64,000 bases of DNA from NCBI GenBank assembly GCA_033816765.1, contig CM066294.1, positions 744,001 through 808,000 of the forward strand. The letters are read 5' to 3'. Positions 20,617 through 30,561 of this stretch are shown here, piece after piece. Positions within the stretch are counted from its first letter, which is position 1; each line of letters begins with the position of its first letter. The translations under genes and the position numbers were made by a program. This stretch comes from Nothopassalora personata. Taxonomy: Eukaryota; Ascomycota; Dothideomycetes; Mycosphaerellales; Mycosphaerellaceae. The notes under the pieces were generated by a model. The model was not told the DNA's origin, searched no databases, and saw only the letters and a list, made by a program, of their open reading frames with translations.

Positions 20617-22614
20617 ATGGATCCTGTCACGAATCCCGACAAAGAGGAAGTCTCCCACTCCCTCGCGCAGGAGCCCACGGACAGCCATGCGTTGGCGATG
20701 GCAGACCACGAAGAAAAGGGCGCTGCCCAGCTTGTCCATGACGATGAAGTCAAAGATCTTGGTTGGACCGATCATGTAGACGACATCCCCAACCCTTTGG
20801 TGGGCAAGCTGCCGAACGATGAGCTATGGGTGCTGGTCCGACGATTCAACAAGCAAATGTACCATGTGAAGGAGTGTCCCTATCCGCCACCTGGGAACCT
20901 GGATCTGAACATTGCAGATGAAGAAGAGTTCTCTCCGGACAAGCTACGCGCGAATGTCGAACGCCTCTACATGACAGTGATTATCGGTCTCATGGGATTT
21001 GGCAAGCATATCATGCGACTACGATCTTGGAAGGAGACACGGAGGACCACATGTTTTTGCGTTGGCTACTTCGTGGCTTGGCTACTTGATCTTCTGGTAC
21101 CTGCATTGCTTTGCTTGATCATCGCCTTGATCACGTATCCCCCATGTCGAGAGATTTTGTTTCCTCCTGCACCGCTTGCGCTCGTGTCAGCTAAGACTGG
21201 TGGTGTGCAGAAGCCAAAAGCGGGAGTGCTTGGCTCGGCCGATTCTGCCACCGGAGCTCCCGAGAAGCACAAAGGTGAGGCTGTTGAAGCTGAGGCTAGC
21301 AACTTTGTCAACAGTATCACCTCTGTTGCACTGGCCAGCGTAAGTGGCAAACACCCTCAGGGCGACCCACCTGGAGCAAAGAAAGACAGCGAGACGAGTG
21401 ACGGCGTGCCAGACCCGACAGCAATGGCCGTAAGCGCAAGTAAGGCTCGCAACTCAGCAAGCGGTGATGTAAAGCATGACAAATCGAAGGAGCCCATGGA
21501 AACTGCCATCTGGAACAAGATGCGCCCCATCATGCACGGTCTTGCGGATGTGACTGATACTTGGGAACGATTTGGTAATGCAGTGGAACCAACTCCGCCA
21601 TTTCCCAAAGATGTTGCCCGACTACGCTTGGCAGCGCTCCTGGTACCTGTCTTGGCTGGTTCGTTCTTCATCTCATCTTACATGGTCGTGAAAGGCACAA
21701 CACTCGGTATTGGCTTTGGGTTCTTCGGCGACCCGATCATCTGGCGAGGTCTGGATTGGCTCAACACCAATTTTCCTAAGTGGCAGAAACTGCTCGAGCT
21801 TCGCAATACACTTCTCAAGGGCGTTCCCACAAACGCCCAACTGACAGTCACACTCCTTCGGATTGGCGAGGCAAACAAAGCGCCCTTGCCGCCACCGCCG
21901 CACGCTGGCATGACACCACCTGACGATGAAGCGGTCGAGCTCACAGAGGCTCACATCAAGGCAGTCGGCTCTGACTGGCCTCTCAATGCTTCGCCGGAAG
22001 AAATCCAGGCCGCAATGCAACGAGACACGTCCGTACCCCAGCAGACCGCGGGCGGCGATGTGGACGATGCTTTGGACAAGAAGCATGGCAAAAAGGGGTC
22101 GCGGGTTCTTTCAGCGGTAAAAGGTAGCATCAGGACCACCGTCGATGGAATCCTTGGCGCCGACCATGTCAAAGCCAAAGCCGGCAGTGAAGTCTCGAAA
22201 CAGCGTCTCGGTGTCATTCCAAGCAAACGCGACAACAAACTCAGCGGTCCTGTCGACTTCAAGTGTCGATACCATGGCAAGAGAGGGCACGCTTACATTG
22301 CTACGAAGGCTACTATACCGTGTGTTGGGTTCAGCCTCGACAAGAGCATTGTCACTTCATCTGGAGATCTCGATGATGAGCTACATCCTGTGTGGACAGT
22401 GGCAATCGCGGATATCAAGGAGTTGAAGAAGATCGGCGGTTTGGGTTGGAAATCGAAACTCGTCGTTGGCTGGGCCACTGGTCATGAGGTGGCGGATGGC
22501 TTGGAGATTATCGACAAGCGAGGCAACTCGTGGATCATCACAGCGATGGTCCTGAGAGACGAGCTCTTCAACCGCCTCGTGGCCATGGGCGGACAAAAGT
22601 GGGAGTCTTGGTAA
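20617..22614 (+). CDS. DUF3292 membrane protein
   Basis: A 665-aa single-exon protein of the fungal family DUF3292, of unknown function. The signature block is at about 60-175: NPLVGKLPNDELWVLVRRFNK, then DLNIADEEEFSPDKLRAN and a long helix pair. Hydrophobic helices lie near 148-175 and again near 345-375, with a polar Ala/Lys-rich linker between. The C-terminal 120 residues (from about 545) form a compact beta-rich domain resembling a PH/GRAM fold (YIATKATIPCVGFSLDKSIVT ... DGLEIIDKRGNSW). The architecture suggests a membrane-shaping or lipid-contact protein, which is inference. The length fits the family. Confidence 0.75.
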   Translation: MDPVTNPDKEEVSHSLAQEPTDSHALAMADHEEKGAAQLVHDDEVKDLGWTDHVDDIPNPLVGKLPNDELWVLVRRFNKQMYHVKECPYPPPGNLDLNIADEEEFSPDKLRANVERLYMTVIIGLMGFGKHIMRLRSWKETRRTTCFCVGYFVAWLLDLLVPALLCLIIALITYPPCREILFPPAPLALVSAKTGGVQKPKAGVLGSADSATGAPEKHKGEAVEAEASNFVNSITSVALASVSGKHPQGDPPGAKKDSETSDGVPDPTAMAVSASKARNSASGDVKHDKSKEPMETAIWNKMRPIMHGLADVTDTWERFGNAVEPTPPFPKDVARLRLAALLVPVLAGSFFISSYMVVKGTTLGIGFGFFGDPIIWRGLDWLNTNFPKWQKLLELRNTLLKGVPTNAQLTVTLLRIGEANKAPLPPPPHAGMTPPDDEAVELTEAHIKAVGSDWPLNASPEEIQAAMQRDTSVPQQTAGGDVDDALDKKHGKKGSRVLSAVKGSIRTTVDGILGADHVKAKAGSEVSKQRLGVIPSKRDNKLSGPVDFKCRYHGKRGHAYIATKATIPCVGFSLDKSIVTSSGDLDDELHPVWTVAIADIKELKKIGGLGWKSKLVVGWATGHEVADGLEIIDKRGNSWIITAMVLRDELFNRLVAMGGQKWESW

Positions 22615-22761
22615 GCACGACATCGACAGAAACGGAGGAGCTACCCTAGGAAACAGGCAACACAGGACTTTCGGCACAGTGTCAGGGTCACGGTGACGTG
22701 CGATGATACCTGACGACATGACGAACAGTAATTCACTCGGCTTGATGATAGAATATCCCTC

Positions 22762-24051
22762 TCAGAGATACACAACCTGCGCCCCATTCCCAAGCCTCCC
22801 AGTGTTACAATACACCATTGCCGCATTAACCATCCTCGTACTTTCCACTTCGTACCCACACCAATCTCTCACAACTCCTACAATCCCACAGAAGAACAAC
22901 ATCCACAAATGCCACATGGCCACCACGTTACTGAAAATCCCATATGGATGACCACTCCGCACTGCGCCCTCGAAGTGCTTCTCGCTGTCATCCCAACGAA
23001 CTACTTCCTGTCCACCTCTGGCTCGCCCGAACATATCACTCTTCCCGGCGTGAATATGTCCAAAGACAAGCAAAGCTGGCTTAACGCGGTATACCTCGCG
23101 GAGGAGGAAGTCATCGCCCATCGCCTGCACACCCGAGAGGTCTAAATGATACCGTGGTGGAGTGTGCGTTACGACAATGTCGGTATCGTCAGGGATCCTA
23201 TTTGTCCAGACGTCCGTTCCGCGATGATACTGGAAGGCGTGCTCTGGCCCTAGGATGTCGGGTGTAAGTGGCATTCCGAAGATCTTGATCTGGCCTTGTT
23301 TGATGGAGGTTCGGTGGCTGAAATCTAAAGTTGCGGAGGAGTCTTCGAGGTACATTAGGTCTTTCCAGTCTAGTTTGCGGTCTTGTTCTGCTGGGGCGAG
23401 AGTTTGACGAGAGTGTGGGTCCAACCATGTGTCGTGATTGCCGGCTATGATGATTTTGTGGGAATGGGGGAGGGACGATATCCAATCGATTTGGTCCTGA
23501 ATCTCAGAGGGGGCACCGGTGTTTGTAAGGTCTCCGGCGTGGATGAGGATGTCGCCGTGGGGAATGCTGCGGGTTGTGAGGGAGTGCGTGTCGGAGATGC
23601 AGACGACGGAGATGTTCTTCTTTACGCTATTGTCTAGGCGGAAAAAGGAGAAGATTAGGTCTAGGATTCTGGCGAAGAGCTTGATCGGGTGGAGGCATTG
23701 AAGCCACCAGGGTGGGATCTCGTAAGATCCCTTGGAGGGTGGAAAGAGTGAGATGATGCTGGTCGCCAGGAAACCGAAGAAGGCGGTGAAGAGGTGAGAG
23801 GCGAATGTACCGAGACCGAAGCTGAGTGTTTGCCCAGGACCATCTGCAAAGCCTCTTGTCTTCCTTCCATTGCCAAAGTCCAGCGTCGTGGAAGCATAGC
23901 CGCGTTGAGAGCCACCTCGGCCGGGGCCTCGTACGGGGTAAGAGCGCTCGGAAGCCTGACTGGTACCTTTTCGGGAGTGTATCTTTCTTCTGTCGATCTG
24001 ATCTGCGACCTGATTTACTGTTACAACAACAGTGATATTGACATCGAACAT
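22762..24051 (-). CDS. Calcineurin-like metallophosphoesterase with an N-terminal membrane segment
   Basis: A 429-aa protein. The phosphoesterase motifs occur in order: SDTH (153-156), GD (173-174), GNHD (204-207), THTPP (about 295-299) and GHIH (331-334), together forming a two-metal site. This subtype is common in fungi (Ser/Thr-phosphatase-like, UPF0046/MPPED-like). A hydrophobic segment near 82-103 and another near 122-137 precede the domain, and a third lies near 365-385, so it is probably membrane-associated. The start is uncertain: the first 40 residues look less coding-like than the rest, and a short intron there is possible. The substrate is unknown. Confidence 0.8.
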   Translation of the reverse strand: MFDVNITVVVTVNQVADQIDRRKIHSRKGTSQASERSYPVRGPGRGGSQRGYASTTLDFGNGRKTRGFADGPGQTLSFGLGTFASHLFTAFFGFLATSIISLFPPSKGSYEIPPWWLQCLHPIKLFARILDLIFSFFRLDNSVKKNISVVCISDTHSLTTRSIPHGDILIHAGDLTNTGAPSEIQDQIDWISSLPHSHKIIIAGNHDTWLDPHSRQTLAPAEQDRKLDWKDLMYLEDSSATLDFSHRTSIKQGQIKIFGMPLTPDILGPEHAFQYHRGTDVWTNRIPDDTDIVVTHTPPRYHLDLSGVQAMGDDFLLREVYRVKPALLVFGHIHAGKSDMFGRARGGQEVVRWDDSEKHFEGAVRSGHPYGIFSNVVAMWHLWMLFFCGIVGVVRDWCGYEVESTRMVNAAMVYCNTGRLGNGAQVVYL

Positions 24052-24293
24052 CTCGGCAGTGCGTGGGCATGCAACAGCTGCGGGGATTGATGTTTAGTAT
24101 CTGCCGATACTGTATGCTACTATGTTGCCTGCTGCGGTAGCTCCACCACATTCACATATGCAACGCACAATGCTCACATTCTCTCACTTCAGCACGCATC
24201 CGAAAGGTACGAAGAGGTGCAGTGCTCGCGTTATGATTAGCTAATCTTCCACGGCCGAGGCATTCCGAGCACCACTTGTTGCCGATGACTAGG

Positions 24294-24506
24294 TATCGCG
24301 TTATGGCAAGTTGAATGGTATCACTTGACTTGGGCTTATATAATAGGTGTTTTAAAAGTAAGTAGTATATTATATGTATCTGTCTAGAATTGAAGGTGCT
24401 TTAAGTGAAAAGGCTGTAGGTGACTAATTAAAGCCACGTGGTTCTTGGCAGCTAATGCCTCAGGTTTGATGGGCTGTGGCCTAAATTGCACGCTTGGATC
24501 GTGACA
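24294..24506 (-). repeat. Solo LTR of the copia family
   Basis: 213 bp clearly related to the copia LTRs at 37908 and 59600, sharing AAGGCTG(T/C)AGGTGACTAA, CCTCAGGTTTGAT and the end CGCTTGGATCGTGACA. It is flanked by TAGG on both sides (24290-24293 and 24507-24510), a probable target duplication. There is no internal region, so this is a recombination scar. It is diverged from the other two copies and only lightly affected by RIP. Confidence 0.75.
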
Positions 24507-24691
24507 TAGGCTACCTAATACCGACATTTCTAATGGGAGGAACGCCTGTACGCACTTCAACCTTAGGATGTAAGAAGTGTACGATGAGTGCGGCGCTCGG
24601 AAGAAAGGGTCGAATTTGGCGTCAGTGATCGATGTGCTCGGACATCCTTGCACGTGCTCCCAAATAGCTTCTCGCCATTCACCAGTCAAGC

Positions 24692-25070
24692 CTAGGCCCT
24701 AGCCTTGATCAAGTCCGCCGCTTTCTCTCCGATCATGTATGCTGGCGCTTGCAAATGCTGACTCGAAATGATAGGAATGATGGACGCATCCACAACCGAA
24801 AGCCGCTCAGTCCCATATACCAGTAATTTATCACTAACACAGCCGCCTGCATCCTCCGGCATCATCGGACAACTCCCGGAAGAATGTGCCAGAGTTGGTA
24901 ATAGCGAAGACTGTTCCAGCAAAGCTGTGTAGATTTCCTCATCCGAAGTGTACTGTAAAATTGGCCCGCAGTGACGCATTCCCACTCACATTGTAGCGTA
25001 GGGATGGTCTTGAAAGTTGGACCCTACAGCATCAAGTCCGGACGATATTCCAGTCCCGAGTCTAGCGCAG
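24692..25070 (-). pseudogene. GMC oxidoreductase, C-terminal fragment
   Basis: The last ~90 codons on the minus strand are a good GMC C-terminal domain: HSSGSCPMMPEDAGG, then LLVYGTERLSVVDASIIP and ISSQHLQAPAYMIGEKAADLI, which includes the substrate-side His and the FAD-binding end. Upstream, around 24985-25070 in another frame, VGSNFQDHPYATM matches the GMC N(L/F)QDHP motif, joined across a 37-nt GT-AG gap. The expected several hundred residues between and before these, with the FAD-binding GxGxxG start, cannot be read. The gene is truncated and dead. The family is FAD-dependent glucose-methanol-choline alcohol oxidases/dehydrogenases. Confidence 0.7.
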
Positions 25071-25621
25071 TGGGTCACATGTAATCAAGCAGGTTACGTG
25101 ACTCTAGATTGTCCCTTTCGCAAGAAGGGATCCGGCGGGTTCATACAGGATGCCGGTTGTGCGGCGAAGCAGATAGATCAGTCGGGGTCTTGCATTGAGT
25201 GCACAGTTTTCATGTTCCTGAGCATCGTCCGCTGGTTACGATCCATCTGCCGGATAGAACAGAACGGTCATGTCGCCTTGTCACCGTGTCGGATCCAAGT
25301 CTGCACGGGGTGGAGCTTCGCGTACGATCCTGGAGGACATCTTATCGTGCTCATGCGACACTGTGTTCTGGTCGCGTGCTGAGGCTACTGGGTACTGAGC
25401 AGCAAGTGTCTTTCTTACCTTCGTCGATCCGCCGTATTCGCTGCTGATTTGCATGCTTTGACGTGTTCTTCGATGGACAGGGAGGATAAGGGTGGCGCAA
25501 GAAGATTCGGCGGGGAGGAGCGGAGGAGGTGCGTCTTGGCGTGCTGACCTCTTCCCCGGCAGGAGGTCTAGTACGTCGACACTCTACTCAGCAATGCAGA
25601 TAAAATTCACAATCATTAGTC
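25071..25621. other. Degenerate sequence between two broken oxidoreductase genes
   Basis: Probably contains the unreadable upstream part of the GMC gene on the minus strand, but I could not align any motif. The remainder is the possible promoter of the flavin monooxygenase pseudogene. Confidence 0.35.
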
Positions 25622-26790
25622 ATGGCTAAAGCGGCGTATGATTTGGTAGTGGTTGGAGCATGCGAGGATGTATGGAATTCGGGCTTTTGGGAACACGGTC
25701 CTGCTGACGGTCACAGGGGATCTACGGCATCCAGGCACTGCGGACATATCTGGACATACATCCTTTGGCAACTGTCCTCGCACTTGAATCTGACGATGAA
25801 GCTGGCGGAGTATGGAGTAAGCAGCGCTTCTATCATGGCTTCGGGACCCAGGCCAGCTATGGTTGTTGCGAGTTCTTAGACTGCCCCAGAAGCGGCCGAA
25901 CGACGAAGACATCAGATAGTTCTACGGCTTGTTCAATGCCAAAGCTGTCCATGAGTACATCGAATCTTACTTGGACAACCACGCACACCTGGTGTATGTG
26001 GTTCCTACATTCAACCTGGCTTGGTCAGCTGTTATTGCTCCTGGTCTTTCGTATTGAGAAACATACTAAGCGGGGCAGCATAGAGAATGCACGGAAAGGG
26101 CACCACTTGCTCAAGTCATATTCTGATGGTTTTGTTCTTGATGCTCCCGTGGGTGACCGCAGAGGAGGTGCAGGTCTGTCGTGAAGATGTTGAGACCTTG
26201 GGATTGAGTGGCGTACACCTTGCCGATGCAGCGAAGACAGTCGTCTCGTGCGAGGTGTTGTTACTTGGCACAGTCTTCAAGTCGCAGCTGCCGTTCTTCA
26301 CTGATGATGATTATTATAAGCCAGGGCTGTCACATACAGTGATGAACGACAAAGAGGAAGCGCGATGGGATAGGTTGACCGAAGAAGCCAATCAATACAT
26401 CATTCGTCGATTCCCCTACTTGCTAGGAGACACTCAAAACGCAAGAAGCACAACACTACCCTGATGCGTCTTTGTAACGCCTTCGGTCCACTCAACGACC
26501 AAACCATCGCCTTTGTCGGCTTCATCAGTCTTGTTAACAACTTCCTAGGAGCGCAACGGCAAGGACTATGGGGGACAGCCTGGTTCGACCGCTCACCGCT
26601 CATGGAACTAACGAGTCTATCCCAGATGCAGGGTAAGGTTGCATACAATACACAGTGGCATCGCCGAAGGCATTCTTACTCCAGGGTGGTTAGTGGCACA
26701 ACATACGATATTGAGTGCATTCCATACGGAGATCACTTGATGGCGGAGTTGGGCCTGACCAGTCACCTTCAGTCTCTGTCTTGGTGGTAG
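25622..26790 (+). pseudogene. Flavin-containing monooxygenase pseudogene
   Basis: Protein-like segments in changing frames follow the order of fungal FAD/NADPH monooxygenases. The start AYDLVVVGA (dinucleotide-binding strand) is followed, after a shift, by GIYGIQALRTYLDIHP and VLALESDDEAGGVWS. There is then a stop, a further stretch near 25950-26050, a segment with DGFVLDAPV-like sequence, then VHLADAAKTVVSCEVLLLGT, and finally TIAFVGFISLVNNFLGAQRQG (the FMO C-terminal block) to a stop near 26788. At least three frame changes and internal stops break it. The glycine-rich motif is also damaged (GACEDV where GAGxxG is expected). It stands next to a dead GMC gene in opposite orientation, suggesting a lost oxidative gene pair. 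Confidence 0.7.
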
Positions 26791-27172
26791 TACTGGACGA
26801 ATGTGAACTGTCAGATTCGGTTCTCTGGTCTTGTTGCAGAGTATAAGAGTAAGCTCGTGGCGAAACTCTCGTCTGGCAGCCGTTAAAGGCTCTCATGCGT
26901 TGCATGATGCCTCCAGGCTGATAGTCGAGGCTTGTACTGGACTGGTTCGCGGTGCCCAAAGAAGGCTTGCAGGTACGCTCAGAACGAAGTTACCGTAGAT
27001 GCCACCCTAGACGACTTCGTAAAGCTGTTCTCTTCTGGAGATTGACGCCAGGAAAACGTAGATAACAGGCAGCCGGACAGGTCGTCTCGATCGTCTAACC
27101 CTTGCAGACATTCCGTCTGCAAAAAATGCGCAGCGCTCCTCGTCTCATTTCCCACCACTGGGTATAAAGGCC
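26791..27172. other. Spacer without a recognised gene
   Basis: Follows the monooxygenase pseudogene. No further motif of that family is visible. Confidence 0.4.
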
Positions 27173-27498
27173 ATGAAGTTTAATGCAGCATTGTACGCCA
27201 CTATGCGAAAGAAAGCCGACGATAGAATCTATAAGGTGGAGGACATTTCCCGCTCGGAGCAGCTAGTTGACTATTGGCGGTGGAGTCAGCAGTGCCATGA
27301 CGAGGCCGCGGCGGAGCTGAACGAGCTGTTTCCATACAGTATGAGATAATCCTGAACCTGGTACATGCTGGCTTCGCCTCGCTGCTACATCTTAACGCAG
27401 AAAACCATCGGTTCCTGTCCTCCGATGAGAAAGCCATAAATTGCAACCATATCTCCTACTCAGACCGCTGCTGTCACCTGAGTGATGTTAGAGTGTAG
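27173..27498 (+). CDS. Small putative spliced ORF, unknown
   Basis: An ATG at 27173 begins 55 codons with balanced charged composition (MKFNAALYATMRKKADDRIY). At 27339 a donor GTATGA and at 27400 an acceptor CTTAACGCAG, with a near-consensus branch site CTTAAC, define a 62-bp intron. The second exon carries the frame to TAG at 27496-27498, for 87 aa. There is no known domain and no signal peptide. The good intron signals are the main evidence. It could equally be the 3' end of a longer lost gene. Confidence 0.3.
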
Positions 27499-27820
27499 CC
27501 ACCAAGCCGAGCTCACGATGGCAGGAGCGAGCATAGAGCGTAGCTGAGCCCATAGCACAGGCAAATACAATTATTACCAGCACCGCAATGCTCATTCCTG
27601 AGGACATCGGTACCTTCTGGCGTCCACCGGACTTTGTCGCACGTCCAGAGCCCCGTCCGTCGGCACGTGGGCATCCCTGGACGCTAATACACTGGTCCTT
27701 GGGGTTTGTCTGACCACAGTATGGTGTGCATTCTGCTGTGTGGCGTGGCATTCTGGTGCGCTTGGTACCGTGCCCATCCCTAGATGACCTCAAGTCGGCC
27801 ATGGCGGTGGTGACAGCCAC
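27488..27820 (-). CDS. Small Cys-motif protein with a membrane helix (copy A)
   Basis: A 110-codon frame containing the pattern C-T-P-x-C-x8-C-x3-Q-G-C near residues 31-50, then a basic linker and a transmembrane helix near 75-95 (MSIAVLVIIVFACAMGSA). The same Cys pattern with identical spacing occurs in the frame at 29829-30185, also on the minus strand and also followed by a terminal hydrophobic helix. The two are probably diverged relatives. Upstream in frame there is Thr/Pro-rich stalk-like sequence broken by a TAG near 27838, so the 5' part either has an intron or is decayed. Function unknown; a surface-anchored protein is likely. Confidence 0.35.
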   Translation of the reverse strand: MAVTTAMADLRSSRDGHGTKRTRMPRHTAECTPYCGQTNPKDQCISVQGCPRADGRGSGRATKSGGRQKVPMSSGMSIAVLVIIVFACAMGSATLYARSCHRELGLVATL

Positions 27821-28110
27821 CTCCGGCGGCGGTACTGAAGTCTATGGAGGTTGTGAAGTGTGGGCTGTTAATATTGCTCTGGGGGTAGGAGTCGGCTCAG
27901 AGATGTTGATGAAGTCATTTTTGAGTCGCTTGATAGTAAATGGTAGTTGTGGTTACCGGCTTGAGAAGTGCTTTCGAGTTGTGCCATAAGGTAGAAAAGG
28001 TAGAATAACTTGATGGGTGATGCATGTGTCTTGATTGTTGTGTCTACGAAGGTGGAAGAAAGGCAGCTACAGTATATATATCTAGCTTGTGCACGGGCAC
28101 GGACCCATGA

Positions 28111-28127
28111 CCCATTCACTTCAAGTG
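28111..28127. repeat. Perfect short inverted repeat
   Basis: ATTCACTT-c-AAGTGAAT, 8-bp arms with a single-base spacer. It lies at the border where normal DNA passes into AT-rich decayed sequence. Role unknown. Confidence 0.5.
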
Positions 28128-28465
28128 AATAAACGGTGAAGTACTCCTACATCTACCTCTATAGTCGAAAATACTACGGTATTTTAATTATGTGAAAAGT
28201 GACTGCTACGTCTACCTATTATTGTTCAAACGTACTCCTATATCTAGCTCTATGTTATATACATACGCCTACGTCCCTCTCGTCGTTTAATAGTGTGTTC
28301 TAACATATCTAAACTACGCAAGGTAAGCAATCTCAACATACCCTAAGGGCGACATTATCGATATATTGAAGGATATCTTAAGCACATCTTGTTTCTAAGT
28401 TCAATTATCTATAGCAACAATAACTAAATAGGTTGTAGGAAGGACTTACTTTTTGTACCTGCACC

Positions 28466-28513
28466 TATCTTTGCACCCATCTTTGCACCCATCTTTGCAC
28501 CCATCTTTGCACC
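28466..28513. repeat. 12-bp tandem repeat, four copies
   Basis: Unit CATCTTTGCACC, four tandem copies, the first with one change (C to T). A minisatellite. No spacers, so not a CRISPR. Confidence 0.85.
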
Positions 28514-28792
28514 CTTGACACACAGCTATTTAGTAGTTGTCTCCAGTACTTTTACTCAATGCGTAGACATAGGACTATATTTTAACAATAATGGGTGGGG
28601 ACACAGCAGTCCCCTTTTCCATAATGTGAGCACCGCAGTATTTCCGACTATAAAGGTGGATGCGGGAGAATTTCCCCGGTAGAATAAACAAGTCTCATTA
28701 CGCACTGAGACAGTCAAGCGCTGTAGAACTATCGAACATGGCTTCGCCTGCAGCGGCTCAGCGCTACAATCTGATGCAGCATACCATGATCA

Positions 28793-28812
28793 CTCTCTCT
28801 CTCTCTCTCTCT
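28793..28812. repeat. (CT)10 microsatellite
   Basis: Ten uninterrupted CT dinucleotides within otherwise unique sequence. Confidence 0.9.
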
Positions 28813-28847
28813 CGGGCTTTCTCGACTTCCAACTCTGGGAATATACC

Positions 28848-29690
28848 ATGAGGCTCCGCCGATTTCCGGCATCGAGATCATTCTGCCACTGTGCTAACGC
28901 CTCTGTTTCCTGGTGGCCTTCCGCGCCGATCGGCGATGATGGCTGGGTTTTTGGATCAAGGTTGATGGCTCTGGGCCCTTCGTGGGCTGTAGACGAGAGC
29001 TGTGGGCAGTCTCTACGAGACTTTCGACGGCCGTGTGCCTGTTTTCATCCCTATTGTCACTGGGGAGGCGGTTGTGAAGAGCTTATATGGTATATTGATA
29101 AGGCCGGGGGATTTTTTGAATGTCTAGCATACGCTGGCGATAATGGAGATCGGCTTCCTAGCAAAACACTTTCGTGTACAACACTACAGGCCCGGAAGAC
29201 TTGCGATGATCGCATGACGTTACTGACAATCGCAATATGCGCGGCAATCGACTGGTACGGTTCGAAATGGAATGGAGATGGACAGAAGATAATGAATCCG
29301 GTCAATTCGAGGTTGATGAACTAGCCAACTACAGTGAAAGTGCTTCGACTTGTGTACTGTCGCTAGAGGAACCGAGGCCAGAGCGGAATCCACGCAGCCA
29401 CCATATTGTAGGGGTCAGTTGTCAATCCCTCGACTATCATAGGGCCACCAAGCAGGGACTTTGAGTTTCGATCTTCAGACGTCGGTAGTAGGCATTGCGG
29501 CTGTCGGGGCACTCAGATCGATTGCTTCCGATCTTCTATTTGCGGAAGCTGGAGGGATGTCCGGCAAGGTGTGGAAAGATTGGGAGCTTGAGGAGCTACG
29601 ACAGGGCGAATGATGAGATGGACTTGTCAGCGCTGGGTTTTGGAGGGCGATGTTGGCGGCATGTGATGGTCGGGGGTAAGGCTGCCATGT
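28848..29690 (+). pseudogene. Possible decayed coding region, unknown
   Basis: A 158-codon frame (28848-29324) is open, but the most protein-like stretches lie in other frames. One around 29005-29120 reads SLYETFDGRVPVFIPIVTG before a stop. Another around 29470-29600 reads SVVGIAAVGALRSIASDLLF and continues into a charged helix before stops. This mosaic suggests a gene broken by indels. No family recognised. Confidence 0.25.
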
Positions 29691-29828
29691 CCTAGGCGAA
29701 GGCCTAGCTGCTCAAAGAACAGCCCATGGTGGCCAGATTCCGAGCGTCACCTTCCAGTCGTAACCACCCCATCAGACACTCTCCGCTATACATCTTGCAC
29801 ACCGCATTGCATATACGCTTGGCATTGT

Positions 29829-30185
29829 TCACCACACCATAATCCATAATACTCCAACAGTAGCTCCAGCCAGGACCAATATGCCATACTGCCACGACGA
29901 TCTGGTCACCGCTTGCGCTCCCGACCCCAACTCCAGCGGCCGAAACGTACAGTCCGGATGTCCCTGGACTCCAACCGCAACAACACAGCCACAGCCCTGA
30001 TACTGCGCACATCTTCCATCGGAATCAAGCTGGAGGCATGTAGGAGTACAAGTCGTAACAGGAGGTCCAACTGCCGTGATCACATTGGCCGTGATGAGAT
30101 CATTGGGAGAGCCTGCTGCGATGACCAATGTCGTGCTTGTTGGGACTGCTGTGAGGAGGGTCGCCATGTGTCCTCCAATGTCCAA
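29829..30185 (-). CDS. Small Cys-motif protein with a C-terminal hydrophobic tail (copy B)
   Basis: A 118-aa frame. A Thr/Val-rich segment is followed by the pattern C-T-P-x-C-x8-C-x3-Q-G-C near residues 47-66. The last ~22 residues are hydrophobic (WQYGILVLAGATVGVLWIMVW), consistent with a membrane or GPI anchor. No clear signal peptide is visible at this start, so an upstream exon is possible. It shares Cys spacing and layout with the frame at 27488-27820. Unknown family, probably a cell-surface protein. Confidence 0.4.
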   Translation of the reverse strand: MDIGGHMATLLTAVPTSTTLVIAAGSPNDLITANVITAVGPPVTTCTPTCLQLDSDGRCAQYQGCGCVVAVGVQGHPDCTFRPLELGSGAQAVTRSSWQYGILVLAGATVGVLWIMVW

Positions 30186-30561
30186 TGAAAGTTGCTACGG
30201 GACCTCTTCAGTGGCGGGAGGGAGCATGTTGTGCGAGAAGAGGTGAGGTCGGCACGGAACCAGGTCGTCTCCATCGTTGGACAGATACATATATATATGC
30301 TACCAAGGGTAGTTCATGCATCCGCAGAGCAACGTTGTGCAGTTGTGCAGCGTGTCGCATGACGGGTCAGCCGGACGCACAAGGAAAGCCAATTCCAGCG
30401 GCTGATTAGACCACACAGCGATCCGGAGCAGGGCTGATATGCATGGTTATGTACAGGTCCAAAGTAGTAGCGGAGGATGCAGGGAGATACGTCGCGTTGG
30501 CAGGTCGTCACAAGTAGAGCGCATTGGCAAATAGTCCGAGTGGAAAAGTCGCGTTGGGCTT
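30186..30561. other. Spacer between two minus-strand genes
   Basis: No gene recognised. A short TATATATA stretch lies near 30290. Confidence 0.45.

Larger units (their letters stand above)
28128..28847. other. AT-rich, RIP-like intergenic sequence
   Basis: Rich in TpA and poor in CpA/TpG compared with the flanks, resembling very old RIP-decayed repeat. No domain readable. It contains two simple repeats listed separately. Confidence 0.5.

Noticed and set aside
24384..24689. 101-codon minus-strand frame
   Set aside because: It runs through the solo LTR into the spacer beside the GMC fragment. Its LTR part repeats the frame seen at 59683-60039.
28466..28513. CRISPR-like short repeat
   Set aside because: Units are directly adjacent without spacers and this is a eukaryotic genome. 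It is a minisatellite.
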